DNA of 64,000 nucleotides. Source: Microbacterium timonense. GTDB lineage: Bacteria > Actinomycetota > Actinomycetes > Actinomycetales > Microbacteriaceae. This document shows positions 17,743 through 26,189 of the stretch, one piece after another (the stretch's first letter is position 1; every line of letters begins with the position of its first letter). The stretch covers positions 1 through 64,000 of the forward strand of contig NZ_OLMV01000003.1 in assembly GCF_900292075.1 (NCBI RefSeq). The letters are read 5' to 3'. The position numbers and the translations under genes are program-made. The notes under the pieces were generated by a model. That model worked only from the letters and a program-made list of their open reading frames with translations, did no database searches and was not told the origin of the DNA.

Positions 17743-19215
17743 ATGACGTTGCCGCTGCTGCTGGACGACGCGCTCTCTGCCACGGCGACCGGGTTCGTCC
17801 TGCGCCTCAGCCTGCCGTGGATCCGATCTCTGCCTCTGGCGAGCGTGACAGACCTCGAGGTGACGATCGATGCGGAGCCCGCGCCGGTGAAAGTCGGCGT
17901 GGCCGGCGCGTCGCCGACGTCGCAGGAGCTCGCCGCGGCGACCGGCTGGTGGTTCATCCAGGACCGGCTCGAGCTGCACGGCGACCGAGCGCTGGCTCCC
18001 GGAGCTCACGACGTGCGCGTGTCGTTCACGCTTCTCGTGCCGTATCTCCAGGCAGGGCCCGCGGGACCGGTTGCGCTCCCCTTCCGCGCCGAGCAGGTGC
18101 TCCGCGTCGAGGATCCGGTCCTCGGTGCCACCGCTTCCGGCGACAGGCCATCGTCCGCTGCACCCCTCTCTCCTTCGCGTGGCCCCTCCCACGGCGACGC
18201 GAGCGCGGGGCGGGAAGACGAGGACGATGACGTCTGGACGCTTTCGGCCAGCGCATTCAACTGGACATCGCGCGTCATCCGCGCCGACCAGGCGGTGAAC
18301 GACATCGCCGTCGGAATCATCGCGTCCGGGGTGTCGAAGACGATCGAGATCGAGGCGGGCCAGGTCTGGCGGTCCTTTCCCGAGCCGGCGGACGCGGAGG
18401 TCGACGAGCTGAGAGAGCGGGTTGCAGCGCTCGGCGGCGCCGTCACCATCGTGGGCGCCAGCCTGGACGACTGGGCGCTGCCGCCTCGCCGACGCACGGA
18501 GGAGGAACGTCTCACGTTCCTTCTCCCGCAGCTGCGGGCAGCCGCGAGGGTCGGCGCGCTCGGAGTGCGCGTGCCGTTCGGGCAGGCGGGGCGGGAGCTG
18601 CTGCGCCGGGTCCAGCCGGTGCTCGAGGACCTCGGCCTCATCCTCTACGAGGAGATCCAGGGACAGCAGGCGCTCGACGTGCCCGCCGTGGCGACCAACC
18701 TCGAGCTGCTGCAGCAGCTGGCCGACCCGCGTATCCGCGTCCTGATCGACATCAGCATGCTCATGCCGTCGCTGCCCCTCAGCTACCTGGAGGAGCTGCG
18801 GCGCGGCGGAATCGACGAGGCGCTTCTTCGGCGACTCGAGCACGAGTGGCGCGCACCCGAGACGCACACCGCGGTGGTGGCCGCCCTGCGCGGCGGCGAC
18901 GTCCCGCCCGCCGTGCACACGCTCTTCATGAACCTTCTGGTGCGCTTCGGCCGCTCCCAGATGGCTGACCTGGAACCGCTCCTCCCCCTCACCGCCGGCG
19001 TGCATCTGAAGTTCTGGGATCTCGAGGACTCGGACGGACGCGTCTCGCGCCCCATCGGTGAGATCGGCGCGGCCTTGTCCCGCACCGGATTCACGGGAAC
19101 CCTCACGAGCGAGTGGGGTGGTCACGAGTGGCTCGACGCCGACCCGGCCGAGATGACTCGCGCGCACCTCGGCCTCGCCCGTGACGCGCTCTCTGCCGTG
19201 AGTGCCACGCGCTGA
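17743..19215 (+). CDS. Single-chain C-glycoside deglycosidase-like protein (beta-alpha fusion)
   Basis: A 490-residue, two-domain protein. Residues about 1-125 match the DUF6379 / C-glycoside deglycosidase beta-subunit fold (FVLRLSLPWIRSLPLASV, then VRVSFTLLVPYLQ), like the stand-alone proteins at 22396 and 25772. A low-complexity Ser/Pro/Asp linker covers residues 130-165. Residues about 170-485 form a sugar phosphate isomerase/epimerase TIM barrel like the alpha subunit. The expected metal ligands are present: Glu304 (YEEIQG), Asp336 (LIDISM), His421 (GVHLKFWD) and Glu457 (TSEWGG). The known enzymes (CarB/CarC, DgpB/DgpC) use separate alpha and beta chains, so the fusion is unusual. It is downstream of the ROK gene; a hairpin follows its stop. 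Confidence 0.8.
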   Translation: MTLPLLLDDALSATATGFVLRLSLPWIRSLPLASVTDLEVTIDAEPAPVKVGVAGASPTSQELAAATGWWFIQDRLELHGDRALAPGAHDVRVSFTLLVPYLQAGPAGPVALPFRAEQVLRVEDPVLGATASGDRPSSAAPLSPSRGPSHGDASAGREDEDDDVWTLSASAFNWTSRVIRADQAVNDIAVGIIASGVSKTIEIEAGQVWRSFPEPADAEVDELRERVAALGGAVTIVGASLDDWALPPRRRTEEERLTFLLPQLRAAARVGALGVRVPFGQAGRELLRRVQPVLEDLGLILYEEIQGQQALDVPAVATNLELLQQLADPRIRVLIDISMLMPSLPLSYLEELRRGGIDEALLRRLEHEWRAPETHTAVVAALRGGDVPPAVHTLFMNLLVRFGRSQMADLEPLLPLTAGVHLKFWDLEDSDGRVSRPIGEIGAALSRTGFTGTLTSEWGGHEWLDADPAEMTRAHLGLARDALSAVSATR

Positions 19216-19233
19216 CCCCCGCGGGCTACCGGA

Positions 19234-19261
19234 AAGGGCCGGACGCTTGCGTCCGGCCCTT
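19234..19261. terminator. Bidirectional hairpin terminator
   Basis: Perfect 12-bp arms AAGGGCCGGACG (19234-19245) and CGTCCGGCCCTT (19250-19261) around a CTTG loop. It lies between the convergent fused deglycosidase gene and the last gene of the 13-gene operon. Confidence 0.85.
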
Positions 19262-19278
19262 CGGCACGCTGCGCCGCC

Positions 19279-20148
19279 TCACCCCTCGTGGTGGTAGTAC
19301 GGCCACGGGAGGAAGCGCCGCTCGCCCCGGCGATCGGGCCCGTGCAGGGTGACCTCGCCCGTCGCCGCCCATTCCACGCCTCGCGGGAACATGCGGATGA
19401 ACTCGATGCGACGGAACGTGTCGATGTCGTGCCCGATCGTGATGGTGAACGAGCGGCCCCTGCCGTATTCGTTGATCCAGGCGATGGGCTGATCGGTGTT
19501 CATCCCCGGCAGGGCGGCGATCCCCTCCGGCGGGATGGCCACCGGATAGTGCGACATCGGCCAGGCCGGTGCCCGCTCGTACGACTCCAGGTCGTCGAAT
19601 GTGGTCAGCAGCACGCGCGCGCCGTCCAGGATCTGCACGCCCGTGAGGATGTCGTCGCCTGTCACGGTCCAGCGGGCGCTGATCCCTTCGGTGATGGGAT
19701 GCCGCGGCTCGGTCGTGTCGAGCTGCGCCTCTCCCCATGGGCGAGGGCGAAGCCCTCCGGCGACGGTGAGACGCGAGCCGCGCATGACGTTGTACTCGTC
19801 GGGATACCCCCAGTCGTCCTCCTGCGCAGCGGAGCCGTGGAACCAGATGATGCCCTTGCCGTCGTCGTGCACGAACTTCAAGAGCGCCGCATCCGTCTCC
19901 GGTCCGAAGCCGACGGCCTTCTCGTGGTACCCGTCTCGGCCCTCGAAGACCACGATGACCGCGTCGTACTTGTCGATGATCCCCGGGCCGAGGCCGCGGG
20001 GATCCTCGACGACGCGGACGTGGAACCGCCCGGTGTCCTCGAGTAGCGTCGTGAGCCACTGGTTGTGCTGCCGGAAGCTGCGGAACTCGTTGTCGTGCTC
20101 TCGGGTCATGTGGCCCGAGAGGATGAGGACGTTGAGGGTGCTGGTCAT
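19279..20148 (-). CDS. ThuA-like domain protein
   Basis: A 289-residue protein of the ThuA (trehalose utilisation) family, a class I glutamine-amidotransferase-like fold. The N-terminus LNVLILSGHMTREH starts the first strand. IIWFHGSAAQEDDWG and the later HPITEGISARWTVTGDDI match the family's conserved HxI/V and 'ITxGI' regions. ThuA proteins accompany Gfo/Idh dehydrogenases and sugar ABC transporters and are linked to 3-keto-sugar metabolism. It is the last gene of the operon; its start ATG at 20148 overlaps the upstream stop by one base. A role in handling the keto-sugar is inferred from the family. Confidence 0.85.
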   Translation of the reverse strand: MTSTLNVLILSGHMTREHDNEFRSFRQHNQWLTTLLEDTGRFHVRVVEDPRGLGPGIIDKYDAVIVVFEGRDGYHEKAVGFGPETDAALLKFVHDDGKGIIWFHGSAAQEDDWGYPDEYNVMRGSRLTVAGGLRPRPWGEAQLDTTEPRHPITEGISARWTVTGDDILTGVQILDGARVLLTTFDDLESYERAPAWPMSHYPVAIPPEGIAALPGMNTDQPIAWINEYGRGRSFTITIGHDIDTFRRIEFIRMFPRGVEWAATGEVTLHGPDRRGERRFLPWPYYHHEG

Positions 20149-21191
20149 CAAGGTCTCCCGGGGCCCGGCTGAGCGGGTGATCTCACGTCGGTCTTGGTGG
20201 AGAACGCCGCGTCGAACGCGGCGGCCGGTGGCGTGATGGCGTTGAGCTTGCGGACGAACGCGAGCGCCTCCGGTGCACCGTCGAGGCGGTCCATGCCCGC
20301 GTCCTCCCACTCGACGGAGGTCGGTCCGTCGTAGCCGATCGCGTTCAGGGCGCGGAACAGCGGCTCCCACGGCACCTGGCCGTGACCGGTCGAGACGAAG
20401 GTCCAGCCGCGACGCGGGCTGGCCCAGGGCAGGTGCGAGCCCAGCACGCCGTTGCGCCCGTCGAGGCTCGTCACCGACTCCTTCACGTGGACGTGGAAGA
20501 TGTGGTCGGCGAAGTCGAGCACGAACGCCACCGGATCCAGCTGCTGCCACATGAAGTGGGACGGGTCGAAGTTCAGGCCGAAGCTCTTGCGGTGGCCGAT
20601 CGCCTCGAGCGCGCGCTTGGCGGTCCAGTAGTCGTACGCGATCTCGGACGGGTGCACCTCGAGGCCGAAGCGCACCCCGACCTCCTCGAAGACGTCGAGG
20701 ATCGGGTTCCACCGTTCGGCGAAATCCCTGTAGCCGGCGTCGATCCACTCGTCGGAGGCGGGCGGGAACATCGCCACGGCCTTCCAGATCGACGACCCGG
20801 TGAATCCGTTGACCGTCTTCACGCCGAGTTGTGCGGCGAGCCGGGCCGTGTTCTTCATGTCCTCCGCGGCGCGCTGACGCACGCCCTCCGGATCGCCGTC
20901 GCCCCACACCCGGTCCGACAGGATGTCGCGGTGCCGCGCGTCGATCGGATCGTCGCACACCGCCTGACCCGTCAGGTGGTTGGAGATCGCGTAGACGGCG
21001 AGGCCGTTGCGCTCGAGGATGTCGAGCCGCGACTGCACGTAGTCTGCGTCATCCCATCGCGAGACGTCGAGGTGATCACCCCAGCAGGCGATCTCGAGGC
21101 CGTCATAGCCCCACTCGCCGGCCAGGCGCGCGACCTCTTCGAACGGCAGGTCGGCCCACTGGCCGGTGAACAGTGTGATCGGACGCGGCAT
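20148..21191 (-). CDS. Sugar phosphate isomerase/epimerase (TIM barrel)
   Basis: A 347-residue xylose-isomerase-like TIM barrel. Conserved pieces are [20 protein letters not shown] near the N-terminus, [18 protein letters not shown] (Glu ligand), [13 protein letters not shown] (Asp/His ligands), IFHVHVKES (His-x-Lys) and [12 protein letters not shown] (terminal Glu). All divalent-metal ligands expected for an active epimerase or isomerase are visible. Members act on free keto/aldo sugars, including 3-keto-glucose. It sits 2 bp after the Gfo/Idh gene and is coupled to ThuA, a typical sugar-processing trio. It is distinct from the CGD alpha subunits in the same operon. Confidence 0.88.
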   Translation of the reverse strand: MPRPITLFTGQWADLPFEEVARLAGEWGYDGLEIACWGDHLDVSRWDDADYVQSRLDILERNGLAVYAISNHLTGQAVCDDPIDARHRDILSDRVWGDGDPEGVRQRAAEDMKNTARLAAQLGVKTVNGFTGSSIWKAVAMFPPASDEWIDAGYRDFAERWNPILDVFEEVGVRFGLEVHPSEIAYDYWTAKRALEAIGHRKSFGLNFDPSHFMWQQLDPVAFVLDFADHIFHVHVKESVTSLDGRNGVLGSHLPWASPRRGWTFVSTGHGQVPWEPLFRALNAIGYDGPTSVEWEDAGMDRLDGAPEALAFVRKLNAITPPAAAFDAAFSTKTDVRSPAQPGPGRP

Positions 21192-21193
21192 CT

Positions 21194-22399
21194 CTAACCC
21201 TTCACTGCGACGTCGGCATCGACGTGGACCCAGGCCGAGTCACGCCGCGAGCTCTCTTCGACGGCGGCGAGCACGCGCTGGACGGACAGACCCTCGGCGA
21301 ACGAGGGGTGCGGGTCCGCGCCCTCCACGATCGCGTGCACGAGGTCGACGACCTGGTGGCTGAACCCGTGCTCGTAGCCCAGCATGTGGCCGGCGGGCCA
21401 CCAGGCGTCGACATACGGATGCTGCGACTCGGTCACGAGGATGCGGGTGAATCCCTGTGTCGCCTCGGGCGCCGTGCGGTCGTAGAACCAGAGCGTGTTG
21501 AGGTCCTCCAGGTCGAAGCGCAGCGCACCCTTGTCGCCGGACACCTCGATCGAGAGATCGTTCTTGCGGCCCGTCGCGAAGCGTGACGCCTCGAACGAGA
21601 CGAGGGCGCCCGTGGACAGGCGACCCGTGAAGATGGCGACGTCGTCGACCGTGACTTCGCCATAGCCCTCGACCGCGGTGCCCGACAGTCCCGAACCAGA
21701 CCCCTGAAGCGGTCGTTCCTTGACGATCGTGTCGATCACGCCGGAGACCGCGTCGACCGAGAGTCCCGTCACGAACTGGGTCATGTCGATGATGTGCGCA
21801 CCGATGTCTCCCAGTGCACCGGAACCCGCGTGCTCCTTCTGCAGACGCCAGGCGAGTGGCATCTGCGGGTCGACGAGCCAGTCCTGCCGGTACGCGGCGC
21901 GCACCTGCGCGATCCGCCCGACCGCGCCCTGCGCGACGAGGTCGCGCAGGAACGTCACGGCCGGAACCCGTCGGTACGTGAAGCCCACCATCGACCGCAC
22001 ACCGCGGGCGGCGGCGCGGGATGCGGCATCGGCCATCGCCTCCGCTTCTTCGACGGTGTTCGCCAGTGGCTTCTCGCACAGCACGTGCTTGCCGGCCTCC
22101 AGCGCGGCGATGGCGATCTCGGCGTGCGAGTCGCCCGGCGTCACGATGTCGACGATGTCGATGTCGTCGCGCGCGATGACTTCGCGCCAGTCGGTCGCCG
22201 ACTCCTGCCAGCCCCACCGGGCCGCGGCATCCGCCACCGCCCCCGCGTTCCGCCCGACGATCACCGCCATCTCGACGCTCTCCGGCAGTGCGAACACGCG
22301 CGGCGCCTGCCGCCACCCGACCGAGTGCGCGGCCCCCATGAAGCCGTACCCGATCATCGCCACGCGAAGCGCGCCGTTCTGAGCCTGTCGAAGGCTCAT
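21194..22399 (-). CDS. Gfo/Idh/MocA family oxidoreductase (second)
   Basis: A 401-residue NAD(P)-dependent dehydrogenase. The N-terminal motif is [18 protein letters not shown], and the EKP signature is [18 protein letters not shown] near residue 100. A long C-terminal alpha/beta domain ends with a [17 protein letters not shown] helix. It overlaps the upstream beta-subunit gene by 4 bp (ATGA) and is followed by the epimerase after 2 bp. Its length and GH109/MocA-like C-terminus suit oxidation or isomerisation of a free sugar. Predicted role: converting the ketosugar left after deglycosylation back to a central sugar (inference). Confidence 0.88.
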   Translation of the reverse strand: MSLRQAQNGALRVAMIGYGFMGAAHSVGWRQAPRVFALPESVEMAVIVGRNAGAVADAAARWGWQESATDWREVIARDDIDIVDIVTPGDSHAEIAIAALEAGKHVLCEKPLANTVEEAEAMADAASRAAARGVRSMVGFTYRRVPAVTFLRDLVAQGAVGRIAQVRAAYRQDWLVDPQMPLAWRLQKEHAGSGALGDIGAHIIDMTQFVTGLSVDAVSGVIDTIVKERPLQGSGSGLSGTAVEGYGEVTVDDVAIFTGRLSTGALVSFEASRFATGRKNDLSIEVSGDKGALRFDLEDLNTLWFYDRTAPEATQGFTRILVTESQHPYVDAWWPAGHMLGYEHGFSHQVVDLVHAIVEGADPHPSFAEGLSVQRVLAAVEESSRRDSAWVHVDADVAVKG

Positions 22400-22812
22400 G
22401 CCAGCACGACCTCGCGCTCGACGGGGACGCGGTTGGTGACGTAGCGGCCGGGTCCGCCATCGGTGCCGGGCATGATCTGCATGTACAGCAGGCGCATGGT
22501 CAGGACGACCTCGACCGTGAGCTTCTCGCCCGGTGCCGGCACCTCAGCGAGGTGGATCAGCACGTCGGGGCGGTCGGCGACGAACCAGAGCGTCTCGGAC
22601 TGCTCGGGCAGCTCGTCGATGCGGTACGCGCGGCCCTGCAGCTCGAACCGGAGGTCCTCGCGGGCGACGGGCGTGCCGTTGACGGAGGCCGCGACATCGT
22701 CGACAGCCGAGAGCCACAGGCTCCGGTACCAGGGCAGCTGCACCGAGACGGCGATGCCGTCGTCGGTGCGGCGGACGTCCTTCTCGGAGAAGAGCGAGTT
22801 GTGAGTGGCCAT
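22396..22812 (-). CDS. C-glycoside deglycosidase beta subunit (DUF6379), copy 2
   Basis: A 138-residue beta-rich protein of the DUF6379 family, the small subunit of bacterial C-glycoside deglycosidases (CarB/DgpC/DfgB-like). Family landmarks are the [14 protein letters not shown] segment (residues 23-36), the [13 protein letters not shown] strand pair and the closing [17 protein letters not shown] strand, the last matching LVLFIPYIVIG in copy 1. This subunit shapes the active site and supports the metal-bearing alpha barrel. It lies downstream of alpha2 and the NTF2-like gene, suggesting pairing with alpha2 (23596-24648). Its stop overlaps the Gfo/Idh start. Confidence 0.85.
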   Translation of the reverse strand: MATHNSLFSEKDVRRTDDGIAVSVQLPWYRSLWLSAVDDVAASVNGTPVAREDLRFELQGRAYRIDELPEQSETLWFVADRPDVLIHLAEVPAPGEKLTVEVVLTMRLLYMQIMPGTDGGPGRYVTNRVPVEREVVLA

Positions 22813-22820
22813 GGTCTCTC

Positions 22821-23603
22821 CTAGGCGAAGGTGTCGGTGAAATGCTCGTGGGCGACCGGCGGAACCGGTTCGAGCTTCTGCACCGTCTCGGGGCTGTACG
22901 GGTGGTTGGTCGATGGGACCGGCTCGTCGGCGGGCGGCATGAAGACGGGCTTGCCGTCATCGCCGAAGTACATGAGGTCCAGATCGAACGCGCCCTGGTT
23001 CTTCAGGCCGAAGCTGACCCAGTTCTCTTCGAAGGGCGCGCGGGCAAGCTCGTAGCAGCGGAACTTCCAGAATTTCCACTCGCCGTCCTGCTTGAGGAAG
23101 TCGATGGCGTACTTGCACCAGACCCAGTGCGCCCAGACCTTCTTGCCGAGCACCTCCTGGGGCGAGTACATGTCGGGGAACGCCTCGGCCACCTTCGGGT
23201 CGGTGAGCCCCGATTCGGTCCCCGCCATCAGCCAGACGCCCTTCGCGGTGCGGCCGTCACCCGCGACCTCGATGACGGGCGTCGTGGTGGCGTGGAGGAT
23301 CAGCTTGCCGACCGGCGTGGGGCGGTCGCGGTGATACCTGGTGACGCTCTCCCACGTGGTGTACTGCCCGGCGTTCGTGTACCGGGCGCGGATGCCCTCG
23401 GTGCCCTCCTTCACCCACAGCGGGATGATCTGCTCGTCCTGGAACGCATTGTGCAGATACATGTACCGGTTGAAGAGGTTCTCGACCTGGCCCCTGTCCT
23501 CCGCTCGCTGAGCCAGACGCTGGGCGGCGGCGAGCTGCTCGCGAAGGTCGGCGAGCTCGGCGGCAAGGGCCGCGACCGAGATGTCGGTGGTGGTGTCAGA
23601 CAT
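22821..23603 (-). CDS. NTF2/SnoaL-like domain protein inside deglycosidase operon
   Basis: A 260-residue soluble protein. The first about 40 residues form a heptad-like helix (VAALAAELADLREQLAAAQR) that may be a coiled coil. From residue 45 the sequence VENLFNRYMYLHNAFQDEQI and IRARYTNAGQYTTWESVTRYH resemble a SnoaL-like cone fold. The C-terminal 70 residues are an aromatic-rich extension (WVWCKYAIDFLKQDGEWKFWKF). NTF2-like proteins include dehydratases, isomerases and small subunits of aromatic dioxygenases. Its start overlaps the alpha2 stop by 8 bp, so it is translationally tied to the deglycosidase. Function unknown; an accessory or isomerase step in deglycosylation is possible. Confidence 0.78.
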   Translation of the reverse strand: MSDTTTDISVAALAAELADLREQLAAAQRLAQRAEDRGQVENLFNRYMYLHNAFQDEQIIPLWVKEGTEGIRARYTNAGQYTTWESVTRYHRDRPTPVGKLILHATTTPVIEVAGDGRTAKGVWLMAGTESGLTDPKVAEAFPDMYSPQEVLGKKVWAHWVWCKYAIDFLKQDGEWKFWKFRCYELARAPFEENWVSFGLKNQGAFDLDLMYFGDDGKPVFMPPADEPVPSTNHPYSPETVQKLEPVPPVAHEHFTDTFA

Positions 23604-24648
23604 CGGCGGTCTCCTTCGGCTGCTGGGCAACGGTGTCTTCGATGGCCTTGCGCATGAGCGCGTGCTGCTTCTTGACGAGTTCGACCGGGTCTGCCTCGCC
23701 GAGGTCCGAGAAGGCGTGGCCCTCCCACTCGCTGGAGAGGTACCCCTGGTAGCCGCCCTCCACGAACTGGCGCACGATGCGCGGAATGTCCATCGCGGGC
23801 TCTTCGCCGTCTGCGCCGATGTCGTAGAACTTCGCGTGCACATGGAAGATCTGGGGCATGATGTCCAGCCACTCCTCCGGCGGCACCAGGCCGTGCATGT
23901 TGAATGCCAGCCGGGTGAAGGGGCCGAACCGCAGCGGGTCGACCCCTTCTGCGGTGAGGTAGTCCTCGAACTTCTGATTGCGCACGTGCATGGGGGTCGG
24001 CTCGTGCCAGATCTCGTCCATCACGGGGAAGTGCTTCTCGTCCATTCCCATCTGCGCCAGGGTGCGCAGCAGCGTGGGCGACAGGCTGTGCATCGTCGAC
24101 GAGAAGTCGGCGGTGAAGCCCAGCCGGTCGGACTGGAGCTCGTCGTACATCTCGCGGATCTGCAGCACATGCGGATCGTTGGGCCCCGAAGGGGCGTGGA
24201 TCTCGTAGCCCAGCTTCTGGTCGTACTTCTCTGCGAGCGGCAGGAGGCTGCGCAGCAGCTCCTTGCCGTGCGAGCGGATCACGACGCGCGTGAAGCCCAG
24301 CGTGTGCGCGGTCTTGAGCTGGCGGGCGAGGAAGTCGTGCTCCTCGTCGGGAGTCATGTCGCGGTCCTTGCGGCGCCCCATGTCGAGGTTGGTGCCGATG
24401 GCGCTGGCCTCCAGCCCGTACCTCTCCAGGCTGTCGAACCACAGCTTCACGAACGCGTCGTCCACGTCGGGATACGTGCGCAGCAGCTGCGCGATGTTGA
24501 ACTCGATGCCGGGGCCGATCCCTTCGTCATGGACGGCGCGGATCAGCGTCTCGGGCGTGTACAGGCCCGCAGCGAACTCGCTGGTCATCGAGTAGAGGGT
24601 GGTTCCGAGCTTGATCCCGGTGCCGGCGATGCCGTGCTCGTCGCTCAT
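23596..24648 (-). CDS. C-glycoside deglycosidase alpha subunit (TIM barrel), copy 2
   Basis: A 350-residue sugar phosphate isomerase/epimerase-like barrel of the CarC/DgpB group. It begins with the family pattern GTTLYSMTSEF (residues 15-25), close to GVTLYSFTRAF in copy 1. Predicted metal ligands are Glu149 (LGYEIHAPSG), Asp181 (FTADFSST), His271 (FHVHAKFYD) and Glu307 (SSEWEGH). In the characterised enzymes such a barrel binds Mn2+ and cleaves the C-C bond of 3-keto C-glycosides with the beta subunit. The start ATG at 24648 overlaps the alpha1 stop by 4 bp. Two consecutive alpha genes suggest two substrate classes. Confidence 0.84.
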   Translation of the reverse strand: MSDEHGIAGTGIKLGTTLYSMTSEFAAGLYTPETLIRAVHDEGIGPGIEFNIAQLLRTYPDVDDAFVKLWFDSLERYGLEASAIGTNLDMGRRKDRDMTPDEEHDFLARQLKTAHTLGFTRVVIRSHGKELLRSLLPLAEKYDQKLGYEIHAPSGPNDPHVLQIREMYDELQSDRLGFTADFSSTMHSLSPTLLRTLAQMGMDEKHFPVMDEIWHEPTPMHVRNQKFEDYLTAEGVDPLRFGPFTRLAFNMHGLVPPEEWLDIMPQIFHVHAKFYDIGADGEEPAMDIPRIVRQFVEGGYQGYLSSEWEGHAFSDLGEADPVELVKKQHALMRKAIEDTVAQQPKETADV

Positions 24649-25775
24649 GCGGATGCTCCTTCGGTTGTGGGCAGCCAGGCGGCGAGCTGCGCCCGCGCTT
24701 CGGCCAGGTCGGTGGTCATGCGTGAGCCGGCGTCCCGGGCGGCAGAGCGCTGCACAGCCTGCTCGTCTCGGATGATCTCGAAGGGGCTCTGCCAGTGATT
24801 CCAGTGCCAGCCCTCGTACTCGCTCGAGATCGCGCCGTTGTAGCCGTTCTCGACGAGCAGACGGATGAGATCGCGCACCGGGACGGACGGCTCCTCGCGA
24901 TGCTCGTCGATGCCGAAGAACTTGCCGTGCACGTGCTTGATCCAGGGGAAGATCTCGAGCCAGTCGTCTACGCGCGCCGGACCGAACAGCCCCGTGCCGT
25001 TGATGCCGAAGTCGATTCCGAGGTCGGGACGTCCGTACTGGGCGGCGAGCCCGATGAACCGGCCGAAGCGCTGACCGTGCTCGGCCTGGTCGGCGGGCGG
25101 ACCCTGTCGGTAGAACTCGTCCCACAGACCCGTGACCGCGGCCAGCAGCTCCTCCGACGCACCGCGACGGCGGTAGGCCTCGATGAGCGATGGGGCGAAG
25201 CCGGTCACGGTGGCACCCCAGTCCATCGTGAAGCCGAGGAAGGGGGAGCCGACCTTCTCGTAGCGGTCGCGCAGCGCCAGGATCCGCGGGTGGGATGCGT
25301 ACTGGTCGGCGTGGACTTCGAGGGCGAGCGTGACGCCGTACTTCTCGGCGATCGGGGCCAGCGCCTCCATCGAATCGGGCGTGATCGAGATCTGCACGCG
25401 CGCGATCGGGAAGCCCAGTTTCGCCGCGGCCGCGATCTGCCGGCGCATGTACTCGAGCAGCTCGTCCTGCGTCAGGAGGCGGTCGCGGTGGATGCCGATG
25501 TCGGCGTTGACGGCCAGCGATGTCGTCACCAGCCCGGTCTCGTCGATGAGGTCACGGAACCAGCCGGCGAACCGGTCGTCGATCTCGGGGAAGCCGCGGA
25601 AGCTGGAGAACCCGATGATCTCCAGCCCCGGGCCGAAGCCGTCCGCGGCGACCTTGCGGACAAGTCCCTCGAGGTCGTACTCCCGGCCGTGGAAGGCGCG
25701 GGTGAAGCTGTAGAGCGTGACGCCCTGGATGGGCGAGCCGAGCACGGCGTCCTCCTGGCCCTGTCGAGGGGTCAT
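24645..25775 (-). CDS. C-glycoside deglycosidase alpha subunit (TIM barrel), copy 1
   Basis: A 376-residue epimerase-type TIM barrel. The start GVTLYSFTRAFHGREYDLEG, with metal ligands Glu153 (LEVHAD), Asp185 (FTMDWG), His283 (KHVHGKF) and Glu319 (SSEYEGW), matches the CarC/DgpB alpha subunits of C-glycoside deglycosidases. It directly follows beta1 with a 4-bp overlap, the usual alpha-beta pairing, and is followed by alpha2 with another 4-bp overlap. Reaction: deprotonation and beta-elimination-type C-C cleavage of a 3-oxo C-glycoside, releasing the aglycone and a keto-sugar. The substrate (flavone, anthraquinone, isoflavone C-glucoside or other) cannot be told from sequence. Confidence 0.86.
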   Translation of the reverse strand: MTPRQGQEDAVLGSPIQGVTLYSFTRAFHGREYDLEGLVRKVAADGFGPGLEIIGFSSFRGFPEIDDRFAGWFRDLIDETGLVTTSLAVNADIGIHRDRLLTQDELLEYMRRQIAAAAKLGFPIARVQISITPDSMEALAPIAEKYGVTLALEVHADQYASHPRILALRDRYEKVGSPFLGFTMDWGATVTGFAPSLIEAYRRRGASEELLAAVTGLWDEFYRQGPPADQAEHGQRFGRFIGLAAQYGRPDLGIDFGINGTGLFGPARVDDWLEIFPWIKHVHGKFFGIDEHREEPSVPVRDLIRLLVENGYNGAISSEYEGWHWNHWQSPFEIIRDEQAVQRSAARDAGSRMTTDLAEARAQLAAWLPTTEGASA

Positions 25776-26176
25776 GCCGCCACCGCCTTCCGTGCGGTCA
25801 TGGTCTTGGCGTCGCGCTCCTCGATGTGGAGCACCTCGTCGTCACCGATGACGATGTACGGGATGAAGAGGACGAGCCCGACCTCCACCTTGTGCTCGTC
25901 GTCGCCGTCGAGGGCGATATCGCCCGAGAGCACCGCCGAGTCGGTGGGGAACCACCACTCCTCGGTGTTCGGCACGAGCTCGTCGAACGTGAACGTGCGG
26001 CCGTTCATCTCCCAGCGCAGCGACTCGGCCGGGGCCTCGACACCGTCCACCGTGAGGCTCGCGCCGGCGATGCATGACGCGGGAAGCGCCCGGTACCACG
26101 GGAGCCGCACCTCGACCGCGGCGCGACCGCCGTCGATCGTGAGCGTTCCCTGCTCGATGATGCGATCGGGGATCAC
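25772..26176 (-). CDS. C-glycoside deglycosidase beta subunit (DUF6379), copy 1
   Basis: A 134-residue beta-sandwich-type protein of the DUF6379 family. Landmarks are VEVRLPWYRALPASCI, RWEMNGRTFTFDEL, the WWFPTDSAVL strand and VEVGLVLFIPYIVIGDDEV. The GTG at 26176 (VIPDRIIEQG) is preferred as start because CAGGAG lies six bases upstream and this position fits copy 2 in length. An ATG at 26233 would overlap the end of the GMC gene and add 19 non-conserved residues. It follows the 3-oxidase gene and is coupled to alpha1 by ATGA overlap, so oxidation and C-C cleavage enzymes are made from adjacent cistrons. Confidence 0.85.
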   Translation of the reverse strand: MIPDRIIEQGTLTIDGGRAAVEVRLPWYRALPASCIAGASLTVDGVEAPAESLRWEMNGRTFTFDELVPNTEEWWFPTDSAVLSGDIALDGDDEHKVEVGLVLFIPYIVIGDDEVLHIEERDAKTMTARKAVAA

Positions 26177-26189
26177 GTCATTCTCCTGA

